Source: an uncultured Sulfitobacter sp. (GTDB lineage: Bacteria; Pseudomonadota; Alphaproteobacteria; Rhodobacterales; Rhodobacteraceae). Taken from it: a stretch of DNA of 64,000 bases. Both the position numbers and the translations under genes were made by a program. Below are positions 18,700 to 31,221 of the stretch, piece by piece. Below the pieces are notes generated by a model. That model saw nothing but the letters and a program-made list of their open reading frames with translations, did not search any database and was not told the DNA's origin. The stretch covers positions 744,001-808,000 of the forward strand of contig NZ_CANMQS010000002.1 of the NCBI RefSeq assembly GCF_947500075.1. The letters run 5' to 3'. The stretch's first letter is position 1; each line of letters begins with the position of its first letter.

Positions 18700-18996
18700 T
18701 TAGAGCGGCTCGTCTGTCGTCTCCACGATCAGCAATTCGCGTTCTGATGCGCCACGGGCGTGCTCAAGGGCCGCCTGATAGGCGTCTGAATGGTAACACT
18801 TTTCTGCGGTTTCCACATCGGGGAACCGCGCAACGACATTGCGGGGGCGTTCCTTGCCCTCAAGCTGAACAAAGCGGCCACCGCGGGCGATGAATGTGCC
18901 CCCGTGTTCGGCAATCGCTACCGTGGCGCCGGCGGCGTATTTCTTGTAGGCCTCTTCATCCGTGACGGTTACATGTGCAATCCAGAGTGCGCCCAT
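18700..18996 (-). CDS. DUF1330-domain protein
   Basis: A 98-residue ferredoxin-like-fold protein of the DUF1330 family (dimeric alpha-beta barrel relatives). The N-terminal strand WIAHVTVTDEEAYKKYA, the central GRFVQLEGKERPRNVVARFP and the C-terminal ELLIVE strand are characteristic. It is likely cytosolic, and no enzyme activity is established. It follows alaS by five bases on the same strand and is probably its downstream operon partner. Its 3' end faces the typA repeat. Confidence 0.85.
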   Translation of the reverse strand: MGALWIAHVTVTDEEAYKKYAAGATVAIAEHGGTFIARGGRFVQLEGKERPRNVVARFPDVETAEKCYHSDAYQAALEHARGASERELLIVETTDEPL

Positions 18997-19001
18997 GGGT
19001 C

Positions 19002-21662
19002 TTATCCTTTCAACATTTCTTCTGCGGCCGTGATGGCCTCTGCGGCCTTTTCGGCACTGGCGGCACCGCCCTGTGCCATGTCAGGCCGACCGCCGCCGCC
19101 CTTTCCGCCCAAAGCGGCAACCGCTGTTTTGAGCAGATCCACGGCAGAGAGTTTCTCTGTCAGATCCTTGGTGACACCAGCCGCGATCGCCGCCTTCCCG
19201 CCGGTGTCCGCGATCAGCAGAACCGCGCCGCTGCCCAGGCGGTCCTTGTGCTCATCCACCAAAGCAGGCAGATCCTTGCCCGTTACGCCCTGCAAGACCT
19301 GCGCCACGAATTTCACGCCGCCGACATCCACAGCTTCAGGTGCGGCGGTGCCGCCGCCCCCGGCCATTGCCAGTTCGCGTCGCAGCTGGGCCACCTCATT
19401 GGCAAGTGATTTGCGTTCATCCATCAGCGCACGCACTCGGTCTGGTACATCTGCGCTGGCGGTTTTCAACGTCTCCGCCACACCAGCCAAAGCGGTCTGC
19501 TGTGCGCGCAGCCACGCCATCGCCTCCGCTCCGGTCAGCGCCTCAATCCGGCGCACGCCGGAGGAACTGGCGCTGTCGCCCAGCAAAACAAAAGCGCCAA
19601 TGTCACCGGTTTGACGCACATGGGTGCCCCCGCAAAGCTCAAGCGAATAGGTATCCTTGTCACTGCCCTTGCCAGACCCCGGCTGGCGGCCCATCGACAC
19701 AACCCGCACCTCATCGCCGTATTTCTCCCCAAAGAGCGCCTGCGCGCCCAGTGCACGTGCATCATCAGGGGTCATGATCCGTGTCTCGACCGGCGCGTTC
19801 TGGCGGATGTAGCTGTTCACCTCCGTCTCGACCTGGGCCAGCTCGTCCAGCGTCAACGCCTTGGCGTGGCTGAAGTCAAACCGCAGCCGGTCCGCCGCAT
19901 TCAGCGACCCGCGCTGAGAGACGTGATCCCCCAAGGCCCCGCGCAAGGCTTCATGCAACAGGTGCGTGGCGGAGTGATTGGCCCGGATGGAGGTGCGCCG
20001 CGTGGGATCAACCTCCAGCACCGCCGCCTGCCCCGGTTCCACGCGCCCTTCGCTGACCCGGCCGATGTGGGCAAAGACGCCTGCGGTTTTGCGGGTGTCG
20101 GTGATGGTCACAACGCCGGTTTCCGTGCGGATCAGCCCGGTATCGCCGACCTGACCACCGGATTCCGCATAAAACGGTGTCTGGTTCAAAGCGATCTGAA
20201 CCTCCGCCCCGGTTTCGGCATCCGCCACAGCGGCACCGCCGGACACGATGGCCACGATCTGCCCCTCGGCGGTTTCAAGGTCATAGCCCAGAAAATCCGT
20301 TGTGCCGTGTTGATCGGCCACGTCGAACCAGACGGTCGGATCCGCAGCCTCGCCTGAACCGGACCAGGCCGCACGCGCCTTGGCTTTCTGCTCTGCCATG
20401 GCGGCATCGAAGCCGTCGGTGTCCACCTCACGCCCCTGCTCGCGCAACGCGTCCTGCGTGAGGTCGAGCGGGAAGCCATAGGTGTCATAGAGCTTGAAAG
20501 CCGCCGCACCCGGCAGGGCCGCGCCGTCTGACAGGCCGCCCACTTCATCCGCGAGCAGCTTCAACCCACGTTCAAGTGTCTGTTTGAACCGGGTTTCTTC
20601 CAGCTCAAGCGTTTCCGTGATCAAGGCCTGGGCCTGCCCCAGCTCCGGATAGGCCGAGCCCATCTGCCGCACCAGCGCAGGCACCAGTTTGTACATATGC
20701 GGATCCTGCGCCCCCAGCAGATGCGCGTGCCGCATCGCGCGCCGCATGATCCGGCGCAGCACGTATCCGCGTCCGTCGTTCGATGGCATCACGCCATCGG
20801 CAATCAGGAAGGAGGTCGAGCGCAAATGGTCCGCGATCACCCGGTGATGCACATTGCCCGCCCCAAAAGGGTCAATGCTGAGCGCATGGCCCGACGCCTC
20901 AATGAGGCTGCGCATGGTGTCGGTCTCGTAATTGTCGTGCTGGCCCTGCAACAGCGCGCCAATCCGCTCCAGCCCCATGCCGGTGTCGATCGACTGCATC
21001 TCCAGCGGCTTCATCGTGCCGTCTTCGAACTGCTCATTCTGCATGAAGACGATGTTCCAGATCTCGATGAACCGGTCGCCGTCTTCTTCCGGCGTGCCGG
21101 GAGGGCCGCCGGGGATGTGATCCCCGTGGTCATAGAAAATTTCCGTACAGGGCCCGCAGGGCCCGGTGGGCCCCATCCGCCAGAAATTGTCGTCCGTCGG
21201 GATGCGGATGATCCGCTCATCCGGCAGGCCTGCGACCTTCTTCCAGATCTCCGCCGCCTCATCATCGGTATGATAGACCGTGACCAGCAAACGGCTGGCG
21301 TCGATGCCGAAATCGACCGTCAGCAATTCCCATGCAAAAGCAATGGCTTCGGCTTTGAAATAATCGCCGAAGCTGAAATTGCCCAGCATCTCAAAAAACG
21401 TATGGTGCCGCGCGGTGTAGCCGACATTATCCAGGTCATTGTGCTTGCCCCCGGCGCGCACACATTTCTGCGCTGTGGTCGCGCGCTTGTAATCCCGCGT
21501 CTCGACCCCGGTGAACAGGTTCTTGAACTGCACCATGCCGGAGTTGGCAAACATCAGCGTCGGATCGTTGCGCGGGACCAGCGGGCCAGAGGCAACAACC
21601 GCGTGGCCCTGCTTGTCAAAGTAGGACAGGAAGGTCGATCGGATGTCGTTGAGCGTTTTCAT
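19002..21662 (-). CDS. alaS: Alanyl-tRNA synthetase
   Basis: An 886-residue class II synthetase that charges tRNA-Ala. In order: the catalytic core (about 1-250, with motif 2 in [15 protein letters not shown]), the tRNA-recognition region, the editing domain with zinc-type motifs [11 protein letters not shown] and CGGTHV, and the C-terminal oligomerisation/C-Ala domain ending in a Gly-rich DHHA1 segment ([17 protein letters not shown]). Full length. It is the next gene after recA on the same strand but is separated from it by a strong terminator (21745-21769), so it has its own promoter in that gap. Confidence 0.98.
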   Translation of the reverse strand: MKTLNDIRSTFLSYFDKQGHAVVASGPLVPRNDPTLMFANSGMVQFKNLFTGVETRDYKRATTAQKCVRAGGKHNDLDNVGYTARHHTFFEMLGNFSFGDYFKAEAIAFAWELLTVDFGIDASRLLVTVYHTDDEAAEIWKKVAGLPDERIIRIPTDDNFWRMGPTGPCGPCTEIFYDHGDHIPGGPPGTPEEDGDRFIEIWNIVFMQNEQFEDGTMKPLEMQSIDTGMGLERIGALLQGQHDNYETDTMRSLIEASGHALSIDPFGAGNVHHRVIADHLRSTSFLIADGVMPSNDGRGYVLRRIMRRAMRHAHLLGAQDPHMYKLVPALVRQMGSAYPELGQAQALITETLELEETRFKQTLERGLKLLADEVGGLSDGAALPGAAAFKLYDTYGFPLDLTQDALREQGREVDTDGFDAAMAEQKAKARAAWSGSGEAADPTVWFDVADQHGTTDFLGYDLETAEGQIVAIVSGGAAVADAETGAEVQIALNQTPFYAESGGQVGDTGLIRTETGVVTITDTRKTAGVFAHIGRVSEGRVEPGQAAVLEVDPTRRTSIRANHSATHLLHEALRGALGDHVSQRGSLNAADRLRFDFSHAKALTLDELAQVETEVNSYIRQNAPVETRIMTPDDARALGAQALFGEKYGDEVRVVSMGRQPGSGKGSDKDTYSLELCGGTHVRQTGDIGAFVLLGDSASSSGVRRIEALTGAEAMAWLRAQQTALAGVAETLKTASADVPDRVRALMDERKSLANEVAQLRRELAMAGGGGTAAPEAVDVGGVKFVAQVLQGVTGKDLPALVDEHKDRLGSGAVLLIADTGGKAAIAAGVTKDLTEKLSAVDLLKTAVAALGGKGGGGRPDMAQGGAASAEKAAEAITAAEEMLKG

Positions 21663-21744
21663 GGGTCTGGCTTTCCGGGCATACAGGTGAGCTTTTCAAA
21701 TAGCCTTGGTGTGCGGGGCTGTCCACAGGCCGAACATGCGAAAA

Positions 21745-21769
21745 GGGGCGCGAGAGTGCCTCGCGCCCC
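21745..21769 (-). terminator. recA transcription terminator
   Basis: A perfect ten-pair stem, GGGGCGCGAG with CTCGCGCCCC around a five-base loop. In recA direction (minus strand) the hairpin is followed directly by TTTT. It sits 34 nt beyond the recA stop and separates recA from alaS. Confidence 0.85.
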
Positions 21770-21802
21770 ATTGATGGTGCAGATTTCCCGCGAAGGGCGG
21801 GA

Positions 21803-22873
21803 TTATGCTTCCAGAATATCGACGTCGTCGTCTTCGGAGCCATTGAAATCCAGACCATGGGCCGCGCGGATCTTGTCTTCGATCTCCATCGCCATGGCTT
21901 CATTCTCGCCCAGGAAGGATTTGGCGTTCTCGCGCCCCTGCCCGATCCGTTCGTCCCCGTAGGAGAACCACGATCCCGACTTGTCCACGATCCCGGCTTT
22001 CACGCCCATGTCCAGCAGTTCCCCCATCTTGGAAATGCCTTCGCCGTACATGATGTCGAATTCCACCTGTTTGAAGGGGGCTGCGACCTTGTTCTTGACG
22101 ACCTTGACGCGGGTGGCGTTACCCACAACCTCGTCGCGGTCCTTCAACGCGCCGATGCGGCGGATGTCGAGGCGGACGGAGGAATAGAATTTCAAGGCGT
22201 TGCCGCCGGATGTGGTCTCGGGTGAGCCGAACATGACGCCGATCTTCATCCGGATCTGGTTGATGAAGATTACCATGCAGTTGGAGCGGGAGATGGAGCC
22301 CGTGAGCTTGCGCATCGCCTGGCTCATCAGGCGGGCCTGCACGCCGACGCTGCTGTCGCCCATGTCGCCTTCAAGTTCCGATTTCGGCGTCAGTGCTGCC
22401 ACGGAATCGACGATCACCATGTTCACCGCCCCGGACCGCACCAGCGTATCGGTAATCTCAAGCGCCTGTTCCCCGGTGTCGGGCTGGCTGATCAACAGCT
22501 CATCAATATCCACGCCCAGTTTGCGGGCATATTGCGGATCCAGCGCATGTTCGGCATCCACAAAGGCGCAGACGCCGCCGCTCTTTTGCTGCTCCGCCAC
22601 ACAATGCAGCGTCAGCGTTGTTTTGCCAGAGGATTCCGGGCCATAGATCTCAATAATACGCCCCATCGGCAGACCGCCAATGCCAAGCGCGATGTCCAAC
22701 CCCAGCGACCCTGTGGAGCTTGCCTTGATGTCCTGAATGGCACCTTCCGCGCCCAGCTTCATGATGGAGCCTTTGCCGAACTGCCGTTCAATCTGCGCAA
22801 GCGCGCTGTCCAGCGCCTTTTGCTTTTCTGCTGTTTTCTTGTTGTCCATTGTCAAAAGATCTGCCGTTGCCAT
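21803..22873 (-). CDS. recA: RecA recombinase
   Basis: A 356-residue DNA-dependent ATPase for homologous recombination and SOS induction through LexA self-cleavage. Walker A is GPESSGKTT (78-86), Walker [10 protein letters not shown], with L2-region segments [14 protein letters not shown] and [21 protein letters not shown]. The acidic C-terminal tail ends [10 protein letters not shown]. Full length, ATG at 22873. The upstream region holds an alphaproteobacterial LexA box at 22942-22956, 69 bp before the ATG, so standard damage induction is expected. Confidence 0.98.
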   Translation of the reverse strand: MATADLLTMDNKKTAEKQKALDSALAQIERQFGKGSIMKLGAEGAIQDIKASSTGSLGLDIALGIGGLPMGRIIEIYGPESSGKTTLTLHCVAEQQKSGGVCAFVDAEHALDPQYARKLGVDIDELLISQPDTGEQALEITDTLVRSGAVNMVIVDSVAALTPKSELEGDMGDSSVGVQARLMSQAMRKLTGSISRSNCMVIFINQIRMKIGVMFGSPETTSGGNALKFYSSVRLDIRRIGALKDRDEVVGNATRVKVVKNKVAAPFKQVEFDIMYGEGISKMGELLDMGVKAGIVDKSGSWFSYGDERIGQGRENAKSFLGENEAMAMEIEDKIRAAHGLDFNGSEDDDVDILEA

Positions 22874-22941
22874 GTGCCTATTCCCTTAGTGTCATACCCG
22901 CCTCCCTTCCGCAATCGGAAGGCCGCGGGACTGCTTTCTTT

Positions 22942-22956
22942 GTTCCTCTAATGTTC
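22942..22956. promoter_or_regulatory. LexA (SOS) box upstream of recA
   Basis: GTTC-CTCTAAT-GTTC matches the direct-repeat SOS operator GTTC-N7-GTTC established for Rhodobacter and other alphaproteobacteria. It is 69 bp from the recA ATG and 124 bp from the proposed start of the divergent sulfotransferase-like gene, so either or both could be LexA-controlled. Confidence 0.85.
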
Positions 22957-23079
22957 TCTATGAGGCCAAAGCAGGAACATTTCAATCAAATTTTTTCTCT
23001 CTGCATCTTTTGGCGAAGTTGGTTAAGAAGTAGTTTACAAGGGCGCGAAGCCGCGGATTTACTTTTGGGAGGGGTGCAG

Positions 23080-23673
23080 GTGCTTGTTTTCTTTAGGGAA
23101 AGGCTCGCCTTTCTGTCTGTTCCCAAAACCGGCACCACCGCCTACGAGAGCGCATTGGCGCCGCGGGCCGATATGGTGATTTCCGAACCTCCCATGCTGA
23201 AACACGCGCCCGTCTATCGCTACAACCGATTCATCCGGCCGATGTTCCTCAAGGTCTGCGATGTGGAACTGGAACTGATGGCCGTGATGCGCGAGCCGGT
23301 GTCCTGGCTGGGCAGCTGGTACAGGTATCGTCAGCGCCCGTTCATGAAGGGCAAGCCCAACAACACCTTCGGCGTCAGTTTCGACGACTTTGTTCTGGCC
23401 TATATGAAAGGCAACAAGCCCGGTTTTGCGGATGTGGGCAGTCAGTTGAATTTCATGAAGACCCAGCCCAACGGCACCGGCATCACCCATTATTTTCGCT
23501 ATGAAGACCAGCCCCGGTTGCAGGCGTTCTTGGCGGAGCGTCTGGAAGTCACGCTCGATCTCAAACAGGAGAATGTCTCTCCATCGATCCCGCTATCGCT
23601 CTCAAAGGATGTCGAAACCCGCTTCCGGCGCAAATTTGCTGAGGAATTTGCGCTCTACGATTCGATTGAGTGA
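23080..23673 (+). CDS. Sulfotransferase-family protein
   Basis: A 197-residue predicted cytosolic PAPS-dependent sulfotransferase-like protein. The 5'-phosphosulfate loop is FLSVPKTGTTAYESAL near residue 12, and the 3'-phosphate-binding region is AVMREPVSWLGSWYRYR. The frame is open far upstream, but GGGAGGGG at 23067-23074 fits a GTG start at 23080, which puts the P-loop at the expected distance from the N-terminus. It is divergent from recA. The acceptor substrate is unknown. Downstream, 225 bp without a recognisable gene separate it from the end of cckA. Confidence 0.75.
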   Translation: MLVFFRERLAFLSVPKTGTTAYESALAPRADMVISEPPMLKHAPVYRYNRFIRPMFLKVCDVELELMAVMREPVSWLGSWYRYRQRPFMKGKPNNTFGVSFDDFVLAYMKGNKPGFADVGSQLNFMKTQPNGTGITHYFRYEDQPRLQAFLAERLEVTLDLKQENVSPSIPLSLSKDVETRFRRKFAEEFALYDSIE

Positions 23674-23898
23674 TCTTGGCATCCACCACCCTTGCGGCGT
23701 GTTGGCGACGACCGCAGAAGGTTGAATTGCGCCGCGTGATTGTCCTTTCCCCCCTTTTGCAACTGACAGACCCGATCTGGTTCCCACACAAACCTCCTGC
23801 CAGAGCCTCCCTGCCCACCGGATTGTCCAACCCAGCCTGTCGTCAAAGTCCCAAACGCACTGGCGACACGGCAGGGTCTACCGGCGCCGGGCAGGCAT

Positions 23899-26247
23899 TC
23901 AGTGCAATTGTCGGTGCACCGTCTCCGTCAGCTCGTTCAGCGAGAATGGTTTTGGCAGGAACACCGAGTTGGGAATCCGGGTCTGTTTCTCCCCGAAGCT
24001 GTCCTCGGCATAGCCTGATACAAAAACCACCCGCACTTCGGGACGGGCTTTCAAGGCTTCGCGCACCCAGCTTGGACCGTCCATCCCCGGCATAACCACA
24101 TCGGTGACGAAGACATCGATGTTGAGGCTGAGGTCCTCCAGCGTCTTCAGCGCGGCTTCTGCGGAATCGGCTTCCAGCACTGTGTACCCCCGCAGCCGCA
24201 GCGCCCTGCTGGCAAAGGCGCGCACCGGCGCTTCATCCTCTACCAGCAGAATGACGCCATCTTCATGCTTTCCAAGCGGCCGGATCTCGGGTGCCGCCGG
24301 TTTGGTCGCTGCGGGTTTGCTCACTTCCATCACCGGGAAATACAAGGTGAAGGTCGTGCCGGTGCCAACGATGGAATCGGCAAAGATGTACCCGCCGGTC
24401 TGTTTGATGATCCCGTAAGCGGTCGACAGCCCCAGACCGGTGCCCTCACCGGTGCGTTTGGTGGTGAAGAAAGGTTCAAACACCTTTTCCAGCTTGTCCG
24501 GGGCGATGCCCGTGCCGTCATCGCCAACCTGCACGGTGACATATTCGCCTGCCGGAACCGTCACCCGGTCACGGGTCAGGGGATCCTCAAGAGTTGCACA
24601 TTCGGTGACGATCCTGATCTCTCCCCCGCCGGGCATCGCATCCCGCGCGTTGACGACGAGGTTCATCAACACCTGTTCGAACTGGCGCTTGTCGGCGCGG
24701 ATGGGCTGCAAGACCGGATCATGGCTGAGCGTAAGGGTGATTTTCTCTCCCACCAGTCGATTCAGGAGATGGGTGAGATCCGCAAGCGTATCGCGCAGAT
24801 CGAGCTTTTCCGGGCGCAGGGTCTGTTTGCGGGAGAAAGCAAGGAGTTGCCCCACGAGCGCTGCGGCCCGGTTGGCGTTCTGATTGATCTGCACCAGATC
24901 GGCGTAATCGGAATCGCCCTGATCATGGCGCAGCAGCAGCAGGTCACAATGGCCCGATATCGCTGTGAGCAGGTTGTTGAAATCATGGGCAACGCCACCG
25001 GCAAGTTGCCCGATGGCCTGCATTTTCTGGCTTTGGACAAACTTTGCCTCAAGCGATTTCAATTCTGTTGCGTCATGCATGACGGCAATGAGCGCGCGTT
25101 CGCCATTTTCCGTGATCGGGTTCAGCACAACCTGAACGAAAACCTCCTTGTCGGCCCGCGTCAGGCGGAGGAATTCTGACTTTTGCACCATGCGATCCGC
25201 CAAGGTGTCCGTCAGCCAATCGGTGATAGAACGCCCCAACCCCTCCATCAGGTCGGACAGATGCGCGTCTTCGGTCAGGCAAACCCCGATGAGCTGGGCG
25301 GCCATGCGGTTGAACGACTGGACCTTCCCGTCCGGTGCGACCTTGATCAGCGGCACGGGCAGATCATGAAAGGCCTGCCAGCCCTGCGTTTCTGCGGCCG
25401 TCTCCGCCACGGGGAGGAAATACAGCGCGCGCCGCCCGGCGCCTGCGTCCACCTCGGCCACAAGGCGCTGTTGGGGGCCATCCGCCGTCGTGATCTCACA
25501 GGCCTGGCCGGGGGTGAACGGCAGTTGGGTAAACAGCCGGTCGAGGGCTTTGACACGCCCGCCAACCAGCGCGCGGGCGGGATCGTTCATGAACAGGATC
25601 GCACCGCTGCGGCCCACCATGACCATCGGCAAGGCAATACCATCCTGCCCCGTCTTTGGCCCGGACCGCGCGGCGATCTGTTCAATGCGCCAGATGAAAC
25701 CTGCGCCCGGTGCTTCATGCACCGACAGCCGCATGTGTCCGCTGCGCGTCATCACATCCTCTTGCGCAGCACCGGAGGACGCCGCGCGGGTCTGGAGGCG
25801 GAACAGCAATCCACCCGGATCCGCAAAAGTGGCGTTCAGCACAGCAGCCAGCGTGCTGTTTTCACCCACCTCAAACCGCGCCTTCGCAGCCGGATTGGCA
25901 GAGAGGATCGCACCATCGGAACTGGCAATGAAGCCGGGTGTCGCGTCGTTCTGAATAAAGTCTGTGATTGCAGTGCTTTGCACGACCTCAACCTGGGTCG
26001 CGGCCCGCCCGCGCCACCAGAGGAAAGCCGCGCAGACCACAACCGTCCCGGCGCCCCCTGCAAGCCCCAGCGACAGGATGCGCAGGGGTGCCAGCAGCGC
26101 AAGAACCGCCAGCAGAAAACCCGCAGCCAGCAACATTTCCGTGCGGCGGCCGCCCTGGCTGAAAGCCTGCGCCATGCCCGTCCAGCTTTTGGTGGTTGTC
26201 TGCGATGTCAAATGGCTGCCCCTGATAAGAGAGAATCGTACAGCCAT
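23899..26247 (-). CDS. cckA: CckA hybrid sensor histidine kinase
   Basis: A 782-residue hybrid kinase/phosphatase of the CckA-ChpT-CtrA phosphorelay, which controls cell cycle, motility and gene-transfer-agent functions in alphaproteobacteria. Two N-terminal membrane helices (about 38-78) precede PAS-like regions (about 95-390). The CckA-type dimerisation motif [20 protein letters not shown] carries phospho-histidine H421. ATP-binding boxes ([31 protein letters not shown]) and a C-terminal receiver with aspartate D716 ([11 protein letters not shown]) follow. The ATG at 26247 is chosen over a GTG three codons upstream; M28 of the longest frame is also possible. Confidence 0.94.
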   Translation of the reverse strand: MAVRFSLIRGSHLTSQTTTKSWTGMAQAFSQGGRRTEMLLAAGFLLAVLALLAPLRILSLGLAGGAGTVVVCAAFLWWRGRAATQVEVVQSTAITDFIQNDATPGFIASSDGAILSANPAAKARFEVGENSTLAAVLNATFADPGGLLFRLQTRAASSGAAQEDVMTRSGHMRLSVHEAPGAGFIWRIEQIAARSGPKTGQDGIALPMVMVGRSGAILFMNDPARALVGGRVKALDRLFTQLPFTPGQACEITTADGPQQRLVAEVDAGAGRRALYFLPVAETAAETQGWQAFHDLPVPLIKVAPDGKVQSFNRMAAQLIGVCLTEDAHLSDLMEGLGRSITDWLTDTLADRMVQKSEFLRLTRADKEVFVQVVLNPITENGERALIAVMHDATELKSLEAKFVQSQKMQAIGQLAGGVAHDFNNLLTAISGHCDLLLLRHDQGDSDYADLVQINQNANRAAALVGQLLAFSRKQTLRPEKLDLRDTLADLTHLLNRLVGEKITLTLSHDPVLQPIRADKRQFEQVLMNLVVNARDAMPGGGEIRIVTECATLEDPLTRDRVTVPAGEYVTVQVGDDGTGIAPDKLEKVFEPFFTTKRTGEGTGLGLSTAYGIIKQTGGYIFADSIVGTGTTFTLYFPVMEVSKPAATKPAAPEIRPLGKHEDGVILLVEDEAPVRAFASRALRLRGYTVLEADSAEAALKTLEDLSLNIDVFVTDVVMPGMDGPSWVREALKARPEVRVVFVSGYAEDSFGEKQTRIPNSVFLPKPFSLNELTETVHRQLH

Positions 26248-26310
26248 TACGCGCACGAAGGGTTAATTGCTCCTTAACCACAGATGAATACAACCAAAAG
26301 TTGACTTTGT

Positions 26311-27477
26311 CTACTGAATCGCCCGCTGGAAGTGCGCCGTAAAAAAGCCGTCCCCGTCCGGGCCCAGGTCAAACCGCCGTGACGCCACCATTTGCCAGTC
26401 AGGATGCCGCGTCAGAAACGCCTCTGCCCGCGCTTCGTTCTCTTCCTCAAGAACGGAACAGGTTGCATAGGCCAACATGCCGTTTTCCGCAACACATTCA
26501 GCCGCTTGCGAGAGGATCTTGTCCTGAAGCGCCGTCAGTTCATCAAGCCGTTCCGGGGTCAGCAACCACTTGCCTTCCGCTGCCCGCCGCCACGCGCCGG
26601 ACCCGGAACAGGGGGCGTCGCATAAAACCACATCAAAGGGGGGCTCCTGCATCAGATCGGCTGTGGCGATCTGTACAATCCGCGCCCCTGCCCGCTCTGC
26701 CCGGACGGGCAGATCCGCCATGCGTTTGGGGTCGATGTCATGGGCAAAAACCTGACGGCTGCGGTCCATGGCCAGCGCCAGCGCCTTGCCTCCGCCGCCG
26801 GCACAATAATCCAGCACCCGCCCACCGGCGGGCAGCATCGCGGCCACCGCTTGGCTGGCCGCATCCTGCAACTCAACCTCGCCTCCCAGAAAAGCACGTG
26901 ATTGCCGTATCTTGCGCGCGCCTTCTGTCACGACAAGCGCGGCCTCCGCCAGTGGGTTCAACGCCGTCTCCACCCCATCCGCGCGCAAGCTGGTCTGAGC
27001 GTCTTGCCGCGTAGTCACCGCCAGATTGACCCGCAAAAAGACCGGTGCCTGATGCTGAAGCGCCATGGCGGTTGTCACAGCGTCGTCACCCAAAGCGGCT
27101 TCAAACCGCGCCACCAGCCAATCCGGTAGGTTGAACAAAACGCTCTTGTCCGTTGGTTCGGCAGGAAAATCCCGTTCTGCTTCGGTCAAGGGTTCAGGCG
27201 CATGGCCAGCACCGTCAAACAGCGCGTCCAATGGCGCATCCTGAAAATACAAAAGCCCGATCATCAAGGCGCGCGGGTCCTCGCCCTGCCCGTAATGGGC
27301 GGCAATTGCCCGGCAACGCAGCACGTCGAAGACATGATCGCGGATCGCGGCGCGGTCCTTTGACCCGGCGAACCGCCGTTTGCGCGCCCAGCGGGTCAGC
27401 GCCTGTTCCGCAGCCAGCCCTCCGGCAATATCGCCCAGGATTTCGATGGCACCTGCCACCCGTGCGCCGGGTGTCAT
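26311..27477 (-). CDS. RsmB/NOP-family RNA (cytosine-C5) methyltransferase
   Basis: A 388-residue SAM-dependent enzyme with an N-terminal NusB-like RNA-binding region (about 1-140) and a C-terminal catalytic domain. SAM-binding motif I is VLDYCAGGGGKALALA (221-236). The two catalytic cysteines of m5C methyltransferases are C290 in CDAPCSGSG and C340 in ATCSVLEEENE. It most likely modifies 16S rRNA at the RsmB position, but the family also covers other sites. It is downstream of guaB on the same strand, 45 nt from the guaB stop, and 63 nt upstream of cckA. Confidence 0.9.
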   Translation of the reverse strand: MTPGARVAGAIEILGDIAGGLAAEQALTRWARKRRFAGSKDRAAIRDHVFDVLRCRAIAAHYGQGEDPRALMIGLLYFQDAPLDALFDGAGHAPEPLTEAERDFPAEPTDKSVLFNLPDWLVARFEAALGDDAVTTAMALQHQAPVFLRVNLAVTTRQDAQTSLRADGVETALNPLAEAALVVTEGARKIRQSRAFLGGEVELQDAASQAVAAMLPAGGRVLDYCAGGGGKALALAMDRSRQVFAHDIDPKRMADLPVRAERAGARIVQIATADLMQEPPFDVVLCDAPCSGSGAWRRAAEGKWLLTPERLDELTALQDKILSQAAECVAENGMLAYATCSVLEEENEARAEAFLTRHPDWQMVASRRFDLGPDGDGFFTAHFQRAIQ

Positions 27478-27522
27478 TGCACTGATCCGGCATCAAGGAC
27501 GGCATGTAGCATGTTGAAGACC

Positions 27523-29013
<1,491 letters not shown>

Positions 29014-29177
29014 TCATGGACAGCGCGGAATGGAAAGGGGGCGCGGCGCGCTCGGCCTCGATTTGCCGCATCTGCCACAGCCCTTGACGCGGTCAGGCCG
29101 GGAAGTGACGCAGGCAGGCTTTTCAATATGTTCCCGCCCGCTATGGTGCCCGAAAGCATTGGCAAAGGCAGACCGAG

Positions 29178-31220
29178 ATGAGCAGCGACCCCCTTGTGAT
29201 CTTTACCCCTTCCGGCAAACGCGGCCATTTTGCCGTGGGCACACCGATTTTGACCGCCGCCCGGCAGCTGGGTGTCGATCTGGATTCGGTTTGCGGCGGG
29301 CGTGGGATCTGCTCCAAATGTCAGATCACCCCCAGCTATGGGGAATTTCCCAAGCATAAGGTCACCGTGCGCGAGGATGCCCTGTCCGAATGGAACAAGG
29401 TCGAGCAACGCTATGACGACAAACGCGGTCTGCCCAAGGGCCGCCGTCTGGGCTGTCAGGCGACGGTACAGGGCGATGTGGTGATTGACGTGCCGCCCGA
29501 AAGCCAGGTGCACAAACAGGTGGTGCGCAAGCGGGTCGAAGCGCGTGACATCGTCCTCAACCCATCGACCAAGCTCTTCTATGTCGAAGTGGCCGAACCT
29601 GACATGCACGACCCCTCAGGTGATCTCGAACGCCTGCGCGACGCCCTGCGCGACCAGTGGGAGCTGGAGAACGTCGCCGCCGATCTGCATATCCTGCAAG
29701 TGATGCAGCCTGTCCTGCGCAAAGGCGACTGGAAGGTCACCGTTGCCGTGCATCTGGGCGACAATGAAAACCCGCCCCGCATCATGCACATCTGGCCTGG
29801 CTATCACGACGGCACGGTCTATGGTGTGGCTGTGGACCTCGGCTCGACCACCATCGCCGCGCATCTGTGCGATCTGGCGAGTGGTGAGGTCGTCGCCTCC
29901 TCCGGCGTGATGAACCCGCAGATCCGTTTTGGCGAAGACCTGATGAGCCGCGTCAGCTACGGCATGATGAACCCCACCGGGGCTGAGGAAATGACCCGCG
30001 CCGTGCGTGATGGCATGAACGGCCTTTTTGCGCAGATCGCGGCAGAGGCAGAGCTGGATCCCAAGCTGATCGTGGATGCGGTGTTTGTCTGTAACCCGGT
30101 GATGCACCACCTCTTTCTGGGCATTGACCCCTTTGAGCTGGGACAAGCGCCCTTCGCGCTGGCCACGTCCAACGCCCTGCGTTTGCGCGCGGATGATCTC
30201 GATCTGAACATCCACCCCTCTGCCCGCGTCTATATGTTGCCCTGCATCGCGGGCCATGTGGGGGCCGATGCCGCTGCCGTCGCCCTCAGCGAAGCGCCAG
30301 AGAAATCCGATGATCTGGTGCTGGTGGTTGACGTGGGCACCAATGCGGAAATCCTGCTGGGCAACCGGGAGAAAGTGCTCGCCTGTTCATCCCCCACCGG
30401 TCCGGCGTTTGAAGGGGCGCAAATCTCCTCCGGTCAACGTGCGGCACCCGGTGCCATTGAAAGGGTGGAGATTGATCCACAGACCAAACTCCCGCGTTTC
30501 AAGGTCATTGGCTGTGATCTATGGTCTGATGACGACGGTTTCCCTGCCGCCATTGCCAGCACAGGTGTCACCGGCATCTGCGGCTCCGGCATAATCGAGA
30601 TGGTGGCCGAGATGCGCATCCACGGCATCGTCGATGCGCCGGGTCTGATCGGTTCGCCAGAGCAGACAGGCTCACCCGCCGTCTTCCTCGATGGCCGCAC
30701 ACACAGCTATCTGGTTTATGACGGAACCGCGGACGGTGGACCACGGATCACGGTCACCAACCGTGATATCCGCGAGATCCAGATGGCCAAAGCCGCGCTC
30801 TATTCCGGCGCGCGACTGTTGATGGACAAATTCGGCGTCGACAAGGTGGACCGTGTTGTTTTGGCGGGGGCTTTCGGCGCCCATATCTCCACCAAACACG
30901 CGATGGTGTTGGGCATGATCCCCGATGCGCCACTGGACAAGGTCACCTCCGCCGGTAATGCCGCAGGCACCGGCGCGCGCATTGCGCTTCTCAACCGCGA
31001 AGCCCGCAGTGAGATCGAAGCGACCGTGCGCGCCATCCACAAGGTCGAGACGGCGATCGAGCCCCGCTTCCAGGAGCATTTCGTGAACGCCTCCGCCATT
31101 CCCAACGCGGTCGAACCCTTCCCGATCCTGCGCGGTATCGTCACCCTGCCCGAGCAGACTTTCAATACCGGCGATGGCGAAGGATCGGCACGCGGAGGTC
31201 GGCGCAGGCGGCGGGGTTGA
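29178..31220 (+). CDS. 2Fe-2S/ASKHA protein, reductive activator of corrinoid proteins (RACE, DUF4445)
   Basis: A 680-residue two-domain protein. The N-terminal ferredoxin domain has cysteines C39, C45, C48 and C93 for a [2Fe-2S] cluster. After a linker, an ASKHA ATPase-like domain begins near residue 215 (VYGVAVDLGSTTIAAHL), with phosphate loops VDVGTNAEILLG and LAGAFGAHIS. Known relatives reactivate oxidised cobalamin on corrinoid methyltransferases by ATP-driven electron transfer. No corrinoid protein or methyltransferase partner of that kind is adjacent; the next gene is an ordinary SAM methyltransferase one base away. Its target here is therefore unknown. Confidence 0.9.
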   Translation: MSSDPLVIFTPSGKRGHFAVGTPILTAARQLGVDLDSVCGGRGICSKCQITPSYGEFPKHKVTVREDALSEWNKVEQRYDDKRGLPKGRRLGCQATVQGDVVIDVPPESQVHKQVVRKRVEARDIVLNPSTKLFYVEVAEPDMHDPSGDLERLRDALRDQWELENVAADLHILQVMQPVLRKGDWKVTVAVHLGDNENPPRIMHIWPGYHDGTVYGVAVDLGSTTIAAHLCDLASGEVVASSGVMNPQIRFGEDLMSRVSYGMMNPTGAEEMTRAVRDGMNGLFAQIAAEAELDPKLIVDAVFVCNPVMHHLFLGIDPFELGQAPFALATSNALRLRADDLDLNIHPSARVYMLPCIAGHVGADAAAVALSEAPEKSDDLVLVVDVGTNAEILLGNREKVLACSSPTGPAFEGAQISSGQRAAPGAIERVEIDPQTKLPRFKVIGCDLWSDDDGFPAAIASTGVTGICGSGIIEMVAEMRIHGIVDAPGLIGSPEQTGSPAVFLDGRTHSYLVYDGTADGGPRITVTNRDIREIQMAKAALYSGARLLMDKFGVDKVDRVVLAGAFGAHISTKHAMVLGMIPDAPLDKVTSAGNAAGTGARIALLNREARSEIEATVRAIHKVETAIEPRFQEHFVNASAIPNAVEPFPILRGIVTLPEQTFNTGDGEGSARGGRRRRRG

Positions 31221-31221
31221 T

